Assembly (NCBI RefSeq): GCF_041956535.1
Contig: NW_027192207.1
Coordinates: 188,810 to 252,809 of the forward strand
Direction of reading: 5' to 3'
DNA from: Calcarisporiella thermophila CBS 279.70
Taxonomy: Eukaryota > Calcarisporiellomycota
DNA length: 64,000 nucleotides
A model generated the notes under the pieces. The model was not told where the DNA came from. It worked only from the letters and a program-made list of their open reading frames with translations, and made no database searches. The translations under genes were made by a program, and so were the position numbers. Of the stretch, positions 46,088 to 58,376 are shown in pieces. Position 1 is the stretch's first letter. Each line of letters starts with the position of its first letter.

Positions 46088-47680
46088 ATGGTACGGATCG
46101 CCGACAGAAAAATTTAATTTTTTTTCCACTCTAGACTAGTCTATTAAGTGCATTGATTAATTCTATTTATAATGTCCTAAAGGTTGTTGCATATATTTCT
46201 GGCATATTAAAAGAGGATGGTAAGTGATGCCTTTGAGCTTTTTGCCTCCAATTCGGGGAGGGTATGGTATTCTAACATGGTTATTTTTCACTTGGCAATT
46301 GTCCTCGCTTAACTTGGATAGCACACGACGATGCAATATGGTCTGTAGTCTGGGCAAAGCAAACAAACCTGGTCGTGTCTGGGTCGGTGGACGGAGTGAT
46401 AAAATGCTGGTACGTATTCTTTGCATCTCGTTAGCTATGCGGTAAAAATGAGTCCGACCCTTGTTTTGCCTCACGTAGGGACGGTGATAATGGAGATCTG
46501 AAATATACAATCCAGGGACATCAGCTAGGCATTGCATCACTGGTTGCCAATCCTTTGGGAACAGGTTGAGTGGCATATTGAAAATATCATGTAATATTAG
46601 GCTCACCTTTCTGATAACCATCAATGCAGTTGCTGCGTCGAGCTCCATTGATGGGACAATCAAGCTCTGGGACCTCACAGATCAAGGGAAACTCATCAAA
46701 ACTATCAACACAGGACCAGGTGTGGAATCTATGCGCTCTGGAGTGCTATACATTTCCCCCAATCGGTTCTAACTAACTTGCGATATTCTTAGCGGAGGCA
46801 TGGTGCATCTCATTCTCTCCCGACGGGCAGTACATAGCGGGCGGTGCACATAATGGAAACATCAACATCTGGAATGTCAGTACAGGCGAGCGAGAAGAAC
46901 AGATTGTTACTAAAGGAAAATTCGTCATGTGTGTGAAATATGTAAGTGCAGTGTTGGATCGATCTCTTCTCGGCCCCAAAGAGTTGCTCATCTAGTCCTA
47001 TCCCCATCTAGAGTCCGGACTATAAATATTTAGCTTGTGGAATGGAAAATGGCACGATTTTTGTGTTTGACGTGGAGGCAGGAAAGCTGCTTCACACTTT
47101 CATGGGTATATCTTGAGACACTTGGCTTAAAATCAAAAGAGGCTTGAATCTGAATGCCTTCATTTTCCATCCCACCTAGGTCATGCAATGACCGTTCGCT
47201 CCATTGACTTCTCTCCGGACTCTCTATTACTTGTCTCGGGGTCGGATGACAAACGAATCAACTTTTATGACGTGTAAGCATTTCCAGAACATGCGCAGCT
47301 TATCGAGATTGGATGCGTTTAGACATGACTAACTTGGTCTGTTTACGTTTAGTCGACATGGCAACATTGCGGCCTCGTTCTCTGGGCATCAGAGCTGGGT
47401 CCTAAGTGTGGCATTTGGCCCAGAGGGCTCGCATATCATTAGCGGGTGAGATTGCTTGATTTACATGCTCGTTATGTATGTCCTCTTTGTTGACTTCTTT
47501 TTTTTTAGCTCGAGCGACCATAAAGTAAAGGTATGGGATCTAGAAGCAAAACAGTGCATGGACACAATCGAGGACAATACAGACCAAGTATGGTGCGTAG
47601 CTTGGAAGCCAGATGAGAGCCGGTTTGTGACCGCCTCCGACGACAAGTCGTTACGGTGGTATTCGTCCGGCAGAACGTAG
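46088..47680 (+). CDS. WDR61/Ski8-like WD40 protein
   Basis: Ten exons: 46088-46090 (ATG), 46183-46219, 46322-46409, 46479-46564, 46630-46719, 46793-46941, 47012-47105, 47180-47273, 47353-47445 and 47509-47680, encoding 301 residues (human WDR61 has 305). WD repeats start with [11 protein letters not shown] and include [44 protein letters not shown] and [16 protein letters not shown]. Relatives serve in the Ski complex (3'-5' cytoplasmic RNA decay) and, in some lineages, the Paf1 transcription complex. The first two exon boundaries are inferred from phase and length, since other acceptors exist between 46130 and 46182. Confidence 0.88.
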
Positions 47681-48038
47681 AGAAGGCAACCCCCATCCCT
47701 TTCATTGTCTTGTTATAGAAGTGCGCTGATTTTTGCTTAGTAATAAAAACAGATTTCTTTATTGTTTTTTAAGTTGGATGGAGGAAAAGGAAAAAAAATA
47801 ACAAACTCTGCATACAATTTTAAAAAAATTACGCAACAATCTGTATTATTATTTACAGTAAGGTAAAAGATGTGGGGAGAGGGGGGGGGAAGGGGTCGAG
47901 AAATAAAGGATTTGTCACCATTTAAGTGCCAAAACATAAGGGTGTGAAAAAATATCCAAGAAAAAGTGCAAGAAAAAGGGAAGGAAATAAAAAAAAGGCA
48001 ATATAGAAAGAAATAAAAAGAACAATACAGATTCAACC
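47681..48038. other. Convergent 3' spacer between SKI8 and GPI1
   Basis: 358 bp, A-rich on the plus strand with a 9-base G run near 47881. No coding signal. Confidence 0.5.
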
Positions 48039-51000
48039 TTAACTCTCGTCGACCGCAAAGCTTGTCTTTAGGAACAACCAAAAATTCATGAGATTGGGGC
48101 GCGTTTCGGGTAGCATTGGATACTGAGGGGAGGAAAAGAGGAATAGCAACAGGGATTATTATCGTCGAGCTTTAGCAAGATTACATAGCCAAGGTACTCA
48201 CCTGCAACCGAGGGCTTGGTCGAATGGTTTCTCCGAGGAAGAAACATCGTACCACTGACCAGGAGCAATAATGAGAGCTTAAGCGCTTCCATAAAAGCAT
48301 GTATTGAAAGAAAATGGCCGAAAGAGGAATTGGCAGATTCTAGAAGGGGTGGAGGTTAAATCGGAAAGCGTAAGCCGCAGTAAGGTGTTGGATGTACTCA
48401 CCCACATAAATATATAGCTGACTTGATTCTCTCCATCCTCGAAATCTATCATACCGTTCTTCAAAGACGGTGGCGGCATTGTGTTCGTTGTACGCCAAGA
48501 ACTCTGTTTTCGTGTTGCCCGTCTCAAACCCAATGCTGACAACACGCGCCGCCAGGCTCCAAGCAGCGGTCGCTGGTAGTTATAAAAATAGTCCTCGGGG
48601 CATATCTCTAGGCGTAAGCCGCCTAAAATAAAACGAGGGGTTAACCACCGGGGGATGGTAGAATAATACATTCCAGGTGAGGATACCTGATAACCGATCG
48701 GGGTCTTTAAACCGGAGCATGATAGCAAATAGCGGGAAATGGTTCAGGCAGGCGAGTACCGTCTCCAGTAGAACTTGTAGGAAGATCACACATATTCTAT
48801 CCTGAAGACGAAAGAGAGAGACATATGAAGCCGATGCTATTCTATGAGGAAATAAGGAAAGCACAACTTACTGCAGCAAAGGTGGCGTAGTAAACGGCAA
48901 TAGTTGGGAACAAGAAAGTGAGAAGCGTAAACAGCACGGTGCCTAGTAAGAGCTGGTCGAGGTCGTAGTCACAAGAGTCGATGCGGTTACGCAGGGGATT
49001 TCTTTTCTTCCCTGTAGTCATAAAATGTGGGAAAAAGTGAGACACGCTTTTTTGAAGGCCCAAAGCATCACTCTGTACCTCGAAAGAGATTAAAGAGCGA
49101 GAGTATGATAATGAATTGCCAGTTATATATACGCGCTGCCACCATGTAAACCCAATAGAGCACGGCCGTTATCAGCGCAATAAGGTCTGAGATTAGAGAA
49201 AGCACCATGGTGGCACCGAAAATTCCAGAGTAACCGATATACTGGATGACAGTAGGAGCATAGGGCCGCAGCCAAATCACGATCACTAAGGGGATTAAAT
49301 AATATCAGCGATGATTCCACAATGGATGAAGATGTTTGGGAAACAACTTACAAGACCATAGCTCAATTAACCAGAGAAAGAGATGGCCGAGGAATGAGCC
49401 CAGTTTATCATTCAATTTCAATCCAGCGGGGCAAGCCATGAGCCAGTGGATCATGCTTTTTTGCCTAGCAATAGTGTAATTCTAAAGTACAAGATGAACA
49501 TGAGTCTCCATCCTCGAAACAGCAGGTAATAAACAACATTTTGACTCACATCGATAAACTGAAGCATTACGTCCACCACATATTGGTTATTGTTGATGAG
49601 ATAAGACCCCAGCGTGACGCCAAGAATAATATCATTAGCAACCAGCCACATGTTATTATAAAAGCTGCAAAAAAAGAAACGAGATGCATTCCATTGAGGA
49701 GGACCAAACAGAAAAATACCCATAGACTATTTATCATACCTAATGTATTGAGCTCTTGTCGCGGCCGTATTCGCACGATCCCGTTTACGCAAGAACACGT
49801 ATTGCCATGGCCAAAAACATATCTGCTGTAACCTCAGGTCAATTTGTTGGCCTAACAGGGAGGGTCAAACTGGTCAAGCGGGGGGGGGGGGGAGGCAGCG
49901 GCAGGCAAACTAGGCATTCTTACCACAAGCAGACAAATCTTTCAAGGATATTCCTTTCATTGGCCCCAATGGCATCTTCAAATTTAAAAACCACAGGATT
50001 ACTTCCGCAAACACCCGCAGCATGAACAGAATGACCATTAAGGGATGAACAATGAATGGCCGGATTATCTGCCATAATAAGGAGAGCAGCCCGTAGAGAC
50101 TCCACTGCAGCGACTTTAGTAGCTCGAGTCCAGAATCGCGCATTGTCTCGATAATATTTCGCGGTCTCCTTCTCTGCTTTCGTTTGAGTTCAACGGCGGC
50201 GAGCACGGCGGTTTCCACCTCGAAAGAGGAGTTGATCTATTTGGGGTGTTTAGGTTAAGCCTTTATTTCACCTTCACACCGAGAGGTTCAGGTTAGCTCA
50301 CCTGGTGCAGAACCGAACTCATTTCGTCCCTCGGAACCCGCTTCTTTTGATATAAGGCGTGCGAATGTCCGAACACTAGTTCCATATTCCGGAGGGTCGC
50401 CAGCTCCGCCTCATCTTTCGTCACCTGGGCAGACTTGGGTTTTGCTGAGATGTCGAGCACTAGCGGGCTTGCGGAGAGATACTGCAGGGAAATGGGTTTC
50501 GGCTGCTTATAGAATATAACCTCTGTACTTATTTGGATAAAGCGAAGGCCCTGGTTATATATCGAGCTATGAAAAAAAAAGTCGGATAGGGAGGATAGCG
50601 AAAATTGAAGTGACGAATGTAGCATTCAAGTGGGTCACCAATCTCTACCTTAACTTCGGTATATACAAATCGTTTATATCCACCGTGATCCATAATTTTG
50701 CAGACTGTCTCCTATCTGACACCTCTGTATTATGCAGAATGGGGGGAATAATCCAGGATGAGGTAGAGAATTGGAAAGCAAATTATGAAGCATCAAACAA
50801 AAAATAAGCGGCAACTATAAAATGCAGCATCGCCCACTCACCCTCGCATTTCAATTCGGCCCAATCGTCATCCAATACACGACAAACTCCCAGAATTTCG
50901 GGCTGTGCTCCGCACATTTGGTTCATGTACATGAAACTATGATACGATTCTGTTGAGAAGGTCGACAGCACTGATTCCAAATCCACAATCTAATAAAATC

Positions 51001-51239
51001 ACAAGATACGTAAACATTTAATCATCCAGTGGAATTGGAATCCAATGATGCAAGGTAATTCATATCGAAGCTCTGGCAAAACTTTGCGGCATCCGAGTCC
51101 ATTCATTTACCTTGATATCCGACACCACGGTAGCCACGCACACCACCAAACCTCGAACGTTCCATCCCACCAGGAAACCCGATCGTGTGCGTGGAGAACA
51201 AATATGGGAAGGCCAAAATATCTTTGCCACCCGCGTCAT
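48039..51239 (-). CDS. GPI1: GPI1/PIG-Q, subunit of the GPI-N-acetylglucosaminyltransferase
   Basis: I resolve 14 exons: 51239-51111, 50989-50842, 50724-50667, 50566-50302, 50236-49924, 49851-49740, 49664-49550, 49481-49352, 49285-49079, 49011-48872, 48801-48687, 48622-48402, 48339-48202 and 48122-48039. They encode about 724 residues and every junction keeps phase. Diagnostic segments are [35 protein letters not shown] and a run of membrane helices ([43 protein letters not shown]). Gpi1 stabilises the ER complex that starts GPI-anchor synthesis. Exon 3 (58 nt) is the least certain. One intron holds a 13-base G run. GPI-anchored proteins are encoded about 9 kb away. Confidence 0.92.
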
Positions 51240-51537
51240 TACTGTAACCTAGACGCGCTCATCTGCTTGATGTTGAGGGGTAAATATTCATTTAATTACC
51301 TTAATATCCCTTTGAAAATCAGGCTCTAAGCCACAACGATGACAGGTCCGAGAAGCGTTCAAGAGAGCTTCCCTCCTCGACCAACCTAAGTGCTCTGGCA
51401 TCTCTATTCTGACAGGAACGCTAGCAAGCCACCCTCACCTGCCCATTCTCTATCTGCTCGGAACTCCTTCCGCCTTTTTCTTAGTCATCTATCCCGTACT
51501 TTCTCTTTTCCAGACCTTATTTTGGGTTATTTGCACC
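51240..51537. promoter_or_regulatory. Divergent promoter of GPI1 and the Lys/Glu-rich gene
   Basis: About 300 bp between two divergent starts; CT-rich toward the plus-strand gene. No other signal is clear. Confidence 0.4.
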
Positions 51538-52440
51538 ATGGACGAGTCACGCAAATCGGATCAAGCTCCCGATGGGAATTCTACCGTGTCCTCACGGGAG
51601 CCAAAATTTTTTATTCTCGTCTCCGATTTTTCATATCTCCCTATTTTTCGTAGTTTTTCCGTTGCGTTTCCAGATATTATTCCAGCATCCTCGCGTTGTC
51701 CCATTTCTCAATCAACCGCGAGGATTCGATATCATCCCCCTCTGTTTTATAGGTATATTATCGATCCTAAAACAATGAGCAACGAGAAGAAGAAAGAGGA
51801 GGAAGACGAAGAGGAGGAGGAGGAGGAGGAGAAGAAGGGGCCGTCCGCGTTTTCTTCTCTCATGGCTTGGCTCAATCCACCCATTGAACAGTTCGACCAA
51901 CCCCCACCCAAGAAAGAACCAAAGCCCAAAAAGAAATCCCTCGATACCGCTGAACTCATCGCTCAGCTAAGCGCGCTTCCGGATCCAAAGAAACGCTACG
52001 AACTGCTCAAGCAGCATAAGCTAATTGAATTTGGACCATGGTCCATCGGGCCCGAAATATTCTTACCACTTCCGAAAGAGGACGAGAAGAAGAAAAAGAA
52101 GAAAAAGAAAAAGAAAAAGAAGGAGGAGGGGAAGGAGGAGAAGAAGGAAGAGAAGAAGGTGGAAAAGAAGGAAGAGGCTGCTTCGAATGCGCTAATGTGG
52201 CAACCGAGCCACCAGGTGGTTATGCTGCCCAACGGATATCCTATACTTTCTGTAAATTATCAACCACCGACTCAGGCTTATCCATGGCAGTACTCGTCCC
52301 CTTGGTACAATTCCCATGCTTGGTCTCCGTGGATGCAGCCTATGACGCCGTACTGGAACGGATGGAATATGTGGAATGGTTGGAGAATGCACCCCTTCTC
52401 AAACCCCATGATGTTTGGATACCATCCACCCTATTTCTAG
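51538..52440 (+). CDS. Low-complexity Lys/Glu-rich protein with Trp/Tyr/Pro/Met-rich tail
   Basis: Open frame of 300 codons. I recognise no family. The first part (to about residue 78) may include an unspliced intron; a second candidate start is the Met at 51775 (MSNEKKKEEED). Then follow an acidic/basic tract, a short ordered-looking segment (TAELIAQLSALPDPKKRYEL, then LIEFGPWSIGPEIFLPLP), a Lys/Glu tract of about 35 residues encoded by an uninterrupted 76-nt polypurine run (52084-52159), and a tail of about 80 residues with nine Trp and many Tyr, Pro and Met. The tail resembles phase-separating or adhesive low-complexity segments. Function unknown. Confidence 0.6.
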   Translation: MDESRKSDQAPDGNSTVSSREPKFFILVSDFSYLPIFRSFSVAFPDIIPASSRCPISQSTARIRYHPPLFYRYIIDPKTMSNEKKKEEEDEEEEEEEEKKGPSAFSSLMAWLNPPIEQFDQPPPKKEPKPKKKSLDTAELIAQLSALPDPKKRYELLKQHKLIEFGPWSIGPEIFLPLPKEDEKKKKKKKKKKKKEEGKEEKKEEKKVEKKEEAASNALMWQPSHQVVMLPNGYPILSVNYQPPTQAYPWQYSSPWYNSHAWSPWMQPMTPYWNGWNMWNGWRMHPFSNPMMFGYHPPYF

Positions 52441-52759
52441 CAACTATACCGACCAAACTGTATACCTTGATTTATTCTTAGATGACGTTTAGGCGAAGCG
52501 GTGGGAAGAAATATTTCGTATGCAAAGCATCGGGGCTCATATAGTGCGATATTCCTATTCCACCCATTTGGTGTATATATAAAACAAAATAAACACTGCT
52601 TTTCACTTCAACACAATTTTTCAGGAAGCCAGTTTAATGAACCAAATCATGCATCATAAAGCCGATGGAAACTTACATTTGGCTAGGGGAAAGGGATAGG
52701 GGATGAGGAGGAATAAATAGAATTACAACATGGCAAGGGAGTAAAAAAAAACAAAACTT
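52441..52759. other. Convergent 3' spacer
   Basis: About 320 bp between the Lys/Glu-rich gene and the sugar porter stop codons. AT-rich, no gene. Confidence 0.5.
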
Positions 52760-54885
52760 TCACAGCGTAGGGTGAATATCCTTTTCCGCCTCCATTTCTT
52801 TCTCGTTGATCTTTTGATCACGAAGTTCTCCGAGCCCCAGCTCTAAGGCAGCTCGCCGCTCAGCTGCAGGATCCCCTCCAAACACCACCTCCATCTCCTC
52901 GAGTGACTTGCCCTTGGTCTCCGGCAAAAAGGCCCAAGTGACTACCATCTAAGCAAGGCAGGAAAAGTGAGTCCCTCTACCCATAGATAATACTGCCTCT
53001 TCTCTATTCTTTACCATAACGAAACAACAAGAGCCGAAGAGGAAATAGATTCCACTCTGGCTTGCGTTGAGAAAAATGGGGGTGATAGTGGCGACAACGT
53101 AGTTGAAGAGCCAGTTACTACCGGTCGTCAAGCTCATAGCCTTCGCTCGTACTCGGATGGGGAAAATTTCGCTATAGAATAGAAAGGATAAGAATTCAAA
53201 AATAAGACGTAGAGCGCTGATCAAACCTCTATCGTTACCTTGGATATACGGTGCCTATGTACATATAACGAGTAGTAGTAGTTAGAAGAGGTCAAGTTGG
53301 TTTGCTATAGAAGCTCCGGAAAATAAAGTCTAGATTGAATTTACCTGCGGCCCCCCAAGAGTACGCGAACCCAGCAATGAACACGAACATGAAGGCAACA
53401 ATGCTCCACGAAGCAGCCGCCGTCGCAGTTATTACTTTGTTTCCATCAGCATCTACCGCGACTTGCAGCTGGGAGGCCGTCAAGCCTCCGATCACAAACA
53501 TGGCGATCCCCTGGATGGCCGCGCCAGAGATGAGCACTGGCCGACGTCCCCAGTCATCGAGCCAGAGTATGGCGGGGATGGTGGCCAGTACATTCACAAT
53601 GCCTGTCACCCCTGTGGCGAGCAGATTGGTGGTGTTACTGTTCAGTCCTGCCGAGGCAAATATATAGGGCGCGTAATACAGCACGCCGTTGATGCCGGTC
53701 CATTGTTGCATGGATTGCACAAAGAGGCCCAGGAGAGTGCGCCTGAGGACGGTTCCTTTGAACAGCTCGGCGTATGAACGCACGGCAATGGCATGCTCAA
53801 GGCGAATCTCCGCGACGATCTCCTTGAATTCCTCCACGACTTCGGGCGTGCGCTCACCATCGGCGCGAATTCGGGCAAGCGTCTCAAGCGCCTCGTCCTC
53901 GCGCCCGATGTCAACGAGCCAACGTGGACTGAAGGGCAACACGACCGTCCCAGCCGCGAGCGCCACACACGCGGCAATCTGTAAGATGAAAGGAACCCGC
54001 CATGCTAGATCCCCGCTGATGTTGACACAGCCGTAATCGACAAAATAAGCGACAGCAATACCGATGGTCACCGCCAGTTGGAAAATGCATACCAGGCGGC
54101 CTCTGATCTTAGGGGGAGATAGCTCACTGATGTAAAGAGGAACTATGTTGGAGAGAACGCCGCCACCGAGACCTAAATGGAGAGTTGAGTCAAGTGGAAA
54201 GTCCCACTGTCAAAGCGAAGGTTACCCGCAACTGCACGAGCGGTGAACAGAAGCCCAGGGTGGACCCCAATCGTTTCCATCGCACAGCCCACTGCAAACA
54301 CCAGAGAGCCCGAAAGAATGCTGCGCTTTCTACCTATTTTGTCGCCCAACCAACCCGAAAACAGACATCCTAGAAAGCTCGTGAAAATAATGGTTGAGAC
54401 AAGGAGCCCCTGAGGAGTCGGATTTCTGAAGATGGGAAATGAGTCCTAGTTTGAAGCATCAGAATGAATCATGATGCGCAGGAACATAAGGAAAATGGAA
54501 AAGTAGGTTAAGTTGAGAACCCACCAAAAACTGTGGCATAGCAATAATGCCCGCGATGACACCTTCAAGCGTCCAATGACAAAATTTTCATTAGCTATTC
54601 ATTGGTGTTCTAAAGACAAAAGCGAGGAGTACCTCTATATCATTCAGCAATATGGAACAGCAGAAAGAGAATGGTGAGATAAAAGTCAAGCCTTGTTAAT
54701 AAATGAATTTCGCGATTTAAGTAGAAAACATACGTGTCATAACCAAATATAAACTAAGAGGAAAGAGGGATTAAGTCATGGTTGATACCAGCAGCATCGC
54801 AATCAGCATAAGAGATGACGCTTACCCCTCCCACTGCGGAGAGAGCCGATACGCCATATATTACCAGCGAGCTGCCCTTGGCCAT
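52760..54885 (-). CDS. Sugar porter (MFS, hexose transporter-like)
   Basis: Exons 54885-54826, 54753-54734, a proposed 2-nt exon 54634-54633, 54562-54525, 54445-54226, 54172-53345, 53254-53239, 53171-53015 and 52948-52760 give 509 residues, the usual length. Sugar-porter signatures are clear: GYDTGVIAGI in helix 1, GWLGDKIGRKR, SPPKIRGRLV, PFSPRWLVDIGREDEAL, QQWTGINGVLYYAP, YPSEIFPIRVRAKAMSL and FLPETKGKSLEEME. The PETKG and R-x-G-R-R motifs place it with the fungal hexose/quinate porters. The substrate is not predictable. The micro-exon is required by phase and by the conserved DTGV motif. Confidence 0.9.
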
Positions 54886-56652
54886 GATGAGGTCCAATAT
54901 GCTCTCCACGAGTCACGCAAAGGGGTCCAAGAAGGGGGATATTTCAAATGGAGGCGATGGAAACCGAACCAACTATTTATGGAGAGATTAGAATTGAAAT
55001 TCCGAGTCCCTTACAGGCACAAGGACTTTGAGTTAAAATTCCTCAGCAAGAGGAAGCAAGGGCGAAGGATCTTGGCACACAACCCAACTGTCAAGCAACC
55101 CTAACCTCGCCTTGATCTTTTGCCATCCAAAGGCCTGGCGACAGCTCAAGCGCCTGTCCCCATTCCCCTTTTAAACGCTCACAATGGCTGGGTCAAGACA
55201 GCTTTGTAGGCCGGTTTGCGTTTGGAAGGCTTCCTGCTGCATTTGGACAAGTCAACATGACTACCTCTAGGCTCGAGTTTTGCATGGGCGACTGGCAAGG
55301 CCGAGCAGAATGCGCAGCCAGCCCTTGTTTCCATTGTTGGCTCGCTCCTCTGTACTCAACGCTGTATAAGACAGAGGCGCCCACTCATTGGCCAGGGAGG
55401 ACAGCAAGTCAGTTTAATATGCGATTCAGAGCCATGATAGGAGGAAATTGGCCGAAAAACGATGTGACTGCTGTGTTGCACTGAGGGAACTGAGAGCTAC
55501 GAGCTCAGAGAGAGGGTAAGATTGCCTTCTTGGGAGTCCCGTGATGTGAAGAGGGGGGGTTGGCTCGAGGAGGCGGTTTCCTTGGGAGGGAACCGAGCCC
55601 AGTGGGCAGTTCTGAGTGCAATTGCTGTGAGTAATGCAACTGGGTTCTATAATTAGCGCAGGATCCGCTGGAGCCTGCAGAGCCGAAAGCCCTCCATCTG
55701 TTGTTAGCCATCTTAGTGTGCTGCGCCGAGCCAGGAGTGCAGGCACGCTCCTATCAGAGAGGGCGAGGATTGACCAATGGAGGCCCGATGCCCTCAGGCT
55801 CTCCTCTCTGTCTCGGTCATCGGGAGGCCGATCGGTTAATAAGCAGGTAGCGTCTGTGTCGAGGCTAGGCCCTCAGGGAGCAAGCGAGGCTGCCCAATTC
55901 GTCTCGGCTGCCCTCGGGTCTGGGTCTGGATTTCGAAGGACCGTCGAGGCTAGATTTGAGCGTCATCACGGCCCCGCGGCATTTGGCTATTTGTTATTTT
56001 GAAATTCAGCCAGCTGGGCTCAATCCGCAGCTGGAAGTTTACCGAGGTTTGGACCCTGTAGAGGCCTCGCGGGTGCGGCTACTCATCTTGTCCTGTTTGG
56101 GAGGGAGACGAGAGGATTTGCCGGCGTAGGATCCTTTGCTATTTGCGGCCTAGATAGCAAGGCCCTCTGCGTGTTTCATCCCAATCTCTTTTGTTGCCTC
56201 CATCATACCTCGATAAAGCAAGGATTTGTGCGTGTGCTTACGTTTCCCTCTCTCTATAGCTTGTTTTGTGTAAATTTGGTGCCTATATTAAGGGCGAGGC
56301 TTAGTCATGTCTATAGCTCCGCCCGGATGATTGGTCGCAACTTATTGATGTGAAACTGTTGTTGGCCTTCGCGGAGCATCTTTGTTCTCCTTTGCTTTTC
56401 TTTTTTTTTTCACACCTGTAAAACCAGTGTGCACGCTGCAACTATACCCCCCACCACTCATTTGTTTCGCCTCTTTTTCCTTGTAATCTCTGATTTGATT
56501 CCCTTGTATGAGATCGTCTCAATCCACTCGTTTTTAGTTTCCTCATCTCCCCTCACGATCTCTTCGCTAGTCGGCCGCCTAATCTCCCCTCCCCTTCCCC
56601 CTCCCCCTTCAGTTTAGATTACTTTGTTTCACTTTCCTAATTCTAATTAATA
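54886..56652. promoter_or_regulatory. Long upstream region of the sugar porter and glyoxal oxidase genes
   Basis: About 1.77 kb between divergent starts, GC-rich in the middle (55200-56100), CT-rich just before the glyoxal oxidase ATG. Several overlapping open frames but none with a domain. A long shared region suits two nutrient-regulated genes; this is inference. Confidence 0.4.
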
Positions 56653-58376
56653 ATGCGGCTCTCTACGGCCTTACTGCTGATTGCAGCCATGAGCGCAATC
56701 GACTCTACTGCGGCGAACAATGCCAAGTGGGAGCTTATCGGTCGCTCTGGTAAATAATCTGTCGTCACGCCTAACTCCCCCAGAGAGCCTCATCTTTAAT
56801 TTTTTTTTTTCTTTCCACTCACTGATTAGGTGTTCCTGCTATGCATGCGGTCCTAACAACAGAAAGCAAGATTGTCATCATCGATAAAGGTACGTGCTTT
56901 TGCGTTGGATGAACCTTTTGGACTACCGCTGACCTATGAATACCTTCAATAGCGGAACCATCCGAGCTTACATTAGACGATGGCACATACGCGTGGGCAT
57001 CGGAATATGACCTCATCAAAAATGAAGCTCGTCCTCTCCGCCTCACAACCAATAGCTTCTGCTCTGCGGGGGCCTTTCTCGAAAATGGAACTCTGATCGA
57101 GATGGGTGGAGATATTCGCTTTAAAGATCCCACATTCCCTGCCGAAGTCGGCTTTCAGTCGATTCGCGTCTACCATCCATGCAATGATGGATCCTGTCAA
57201 TTCACTGAGAACCCCGGCGGTGTCCACATGAGCAGCAACCGGTGGTACCCTGCTATGCTCACGCTGCCCGACGGCCGTGTGATGGTCGCCGGCGGTTCAA
57301 CCAAGGGCCAGGGCGCAGTAGCCGCCCAATACAACAACCCCACCTACGAGTTCTTCCCCCGAAAGGAGGGCGAGGCCCCCAACTACGAAATGCCCATCCT
57401 CCGCACCACCATCCCCAACAATCTCTACCCACAGATCTACGTGCTTCCGGACGGAAATCTGTTCGTCCTCTCCAACAAGGACGCGGTCATCTACGACTAC
57501 CTCCAGCATCGGACCGTGCGCGAGCTCCCCCAGGTTCCCGGGGTTCCCCGCACCTACCCGCTGACGGGTGGTTCCACCATGCTCCCGCTGGACCCCGCCA
57601 AGGACTACAAGGTTGAAATCCTGGTGTGCGGAGGAGCCCCCGAGATGGATCGCAATGTTCCCGCCGACGACACCTGCGCGCTTATCGCGCCGTTGGAGGA
57701 GAATCCCGAGTGGCGGGTGGAGCAGATGCCCAATCGTCGCACCATGCCTGACTTGGTCATCCTCGCCAACCAGCAGATCTTGATCCTCAACGGCGCGCAA
57801 AATGGATTCGCCGGCTATTCCAATGGAAAGAATCCCCAGCTGGTCCCTGTCCTCTACAAGCCCGAGGAGCCTGAGGGTAACCGCATGTCTCTGCTGCCCC
57901 CCTCGGACATCCCACGAATCTACCACTCGGTGGCCATGCTCCTGCCCGATGGCCGTGTCTGGGTCGCTGGCTCCAACCCCCACTCTCGCATCTCGAAGGA
58001 GACGGAGTTCCGCGTCGAGGCCTTCCACCCCGACTACCTCCTCACCGACAAGCCGCGCCCATCGATCACCCAATGCCCTCAGGAAGTCACCTACGGCCAA
58101 GAGTTCAGCGTCACCCTCGATCTCGGTGTGGACCCCGACGGTCCCGTCCAGGTTCGCACGTTCTTCGCCAATCTTGGATTCATCACCCACAGCACTCACA
58201 TGTCACAACGGCAAACCCTCACGACCAACACTGTGCAAGGCCAAGGCCGCACTGTGGAAGTCAAGATCACGGCACCCCCCAAGCCCGAGCTCTTCCCGCC
58301 GGGCAAGCATTGGCTCTATGTCGTGCGCAGCGATGGTGTCCCCGCCATCGCCAAGCAGGTCTGGATCCATAATTAA
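56653..58376 (+). CDS. Secreted glyoxal oxidase-type copper radical oxidase (AA5_1)
   Basis: Three exons, 56653-56749, 56830-56889 and 56953-58376, encode 526 residues. The N-terminus is a signal peptide (MRLSTALLLIAAMSAIDSTA). Putative active-site elements follow: TTNSFCSAGAF (candidate Cys for the Tyr-Cys cofactor), SSNRWYPAMLTLPDGRVMVAGG, NNLYPQIYVLPDG, RIYHSVAMLLPDGRVWVAGSNP (axial Tyr and His) and THSTHMSQRQ (His ligand). The C-terminal Ig-like domain is present. These extracellular enzymes oxidise aldehydes such as glyoxal and methylglyoxal to acids with release of hydrogen peroxide, feeding peroxidases or acting in wall biology. Codon use is strongly biased to C-ending codons, suggesting high expression. 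Confidence 0.93.

Noticed and set aside
55634-56002. 122-codon frame between sugar porter and glyoxal oxidase
   Set aside because: Composition is what GC-rich non-coding DNA gives by chance; Arg/Ser/Gly-rich with no domain and overlapping frames on the other strand.
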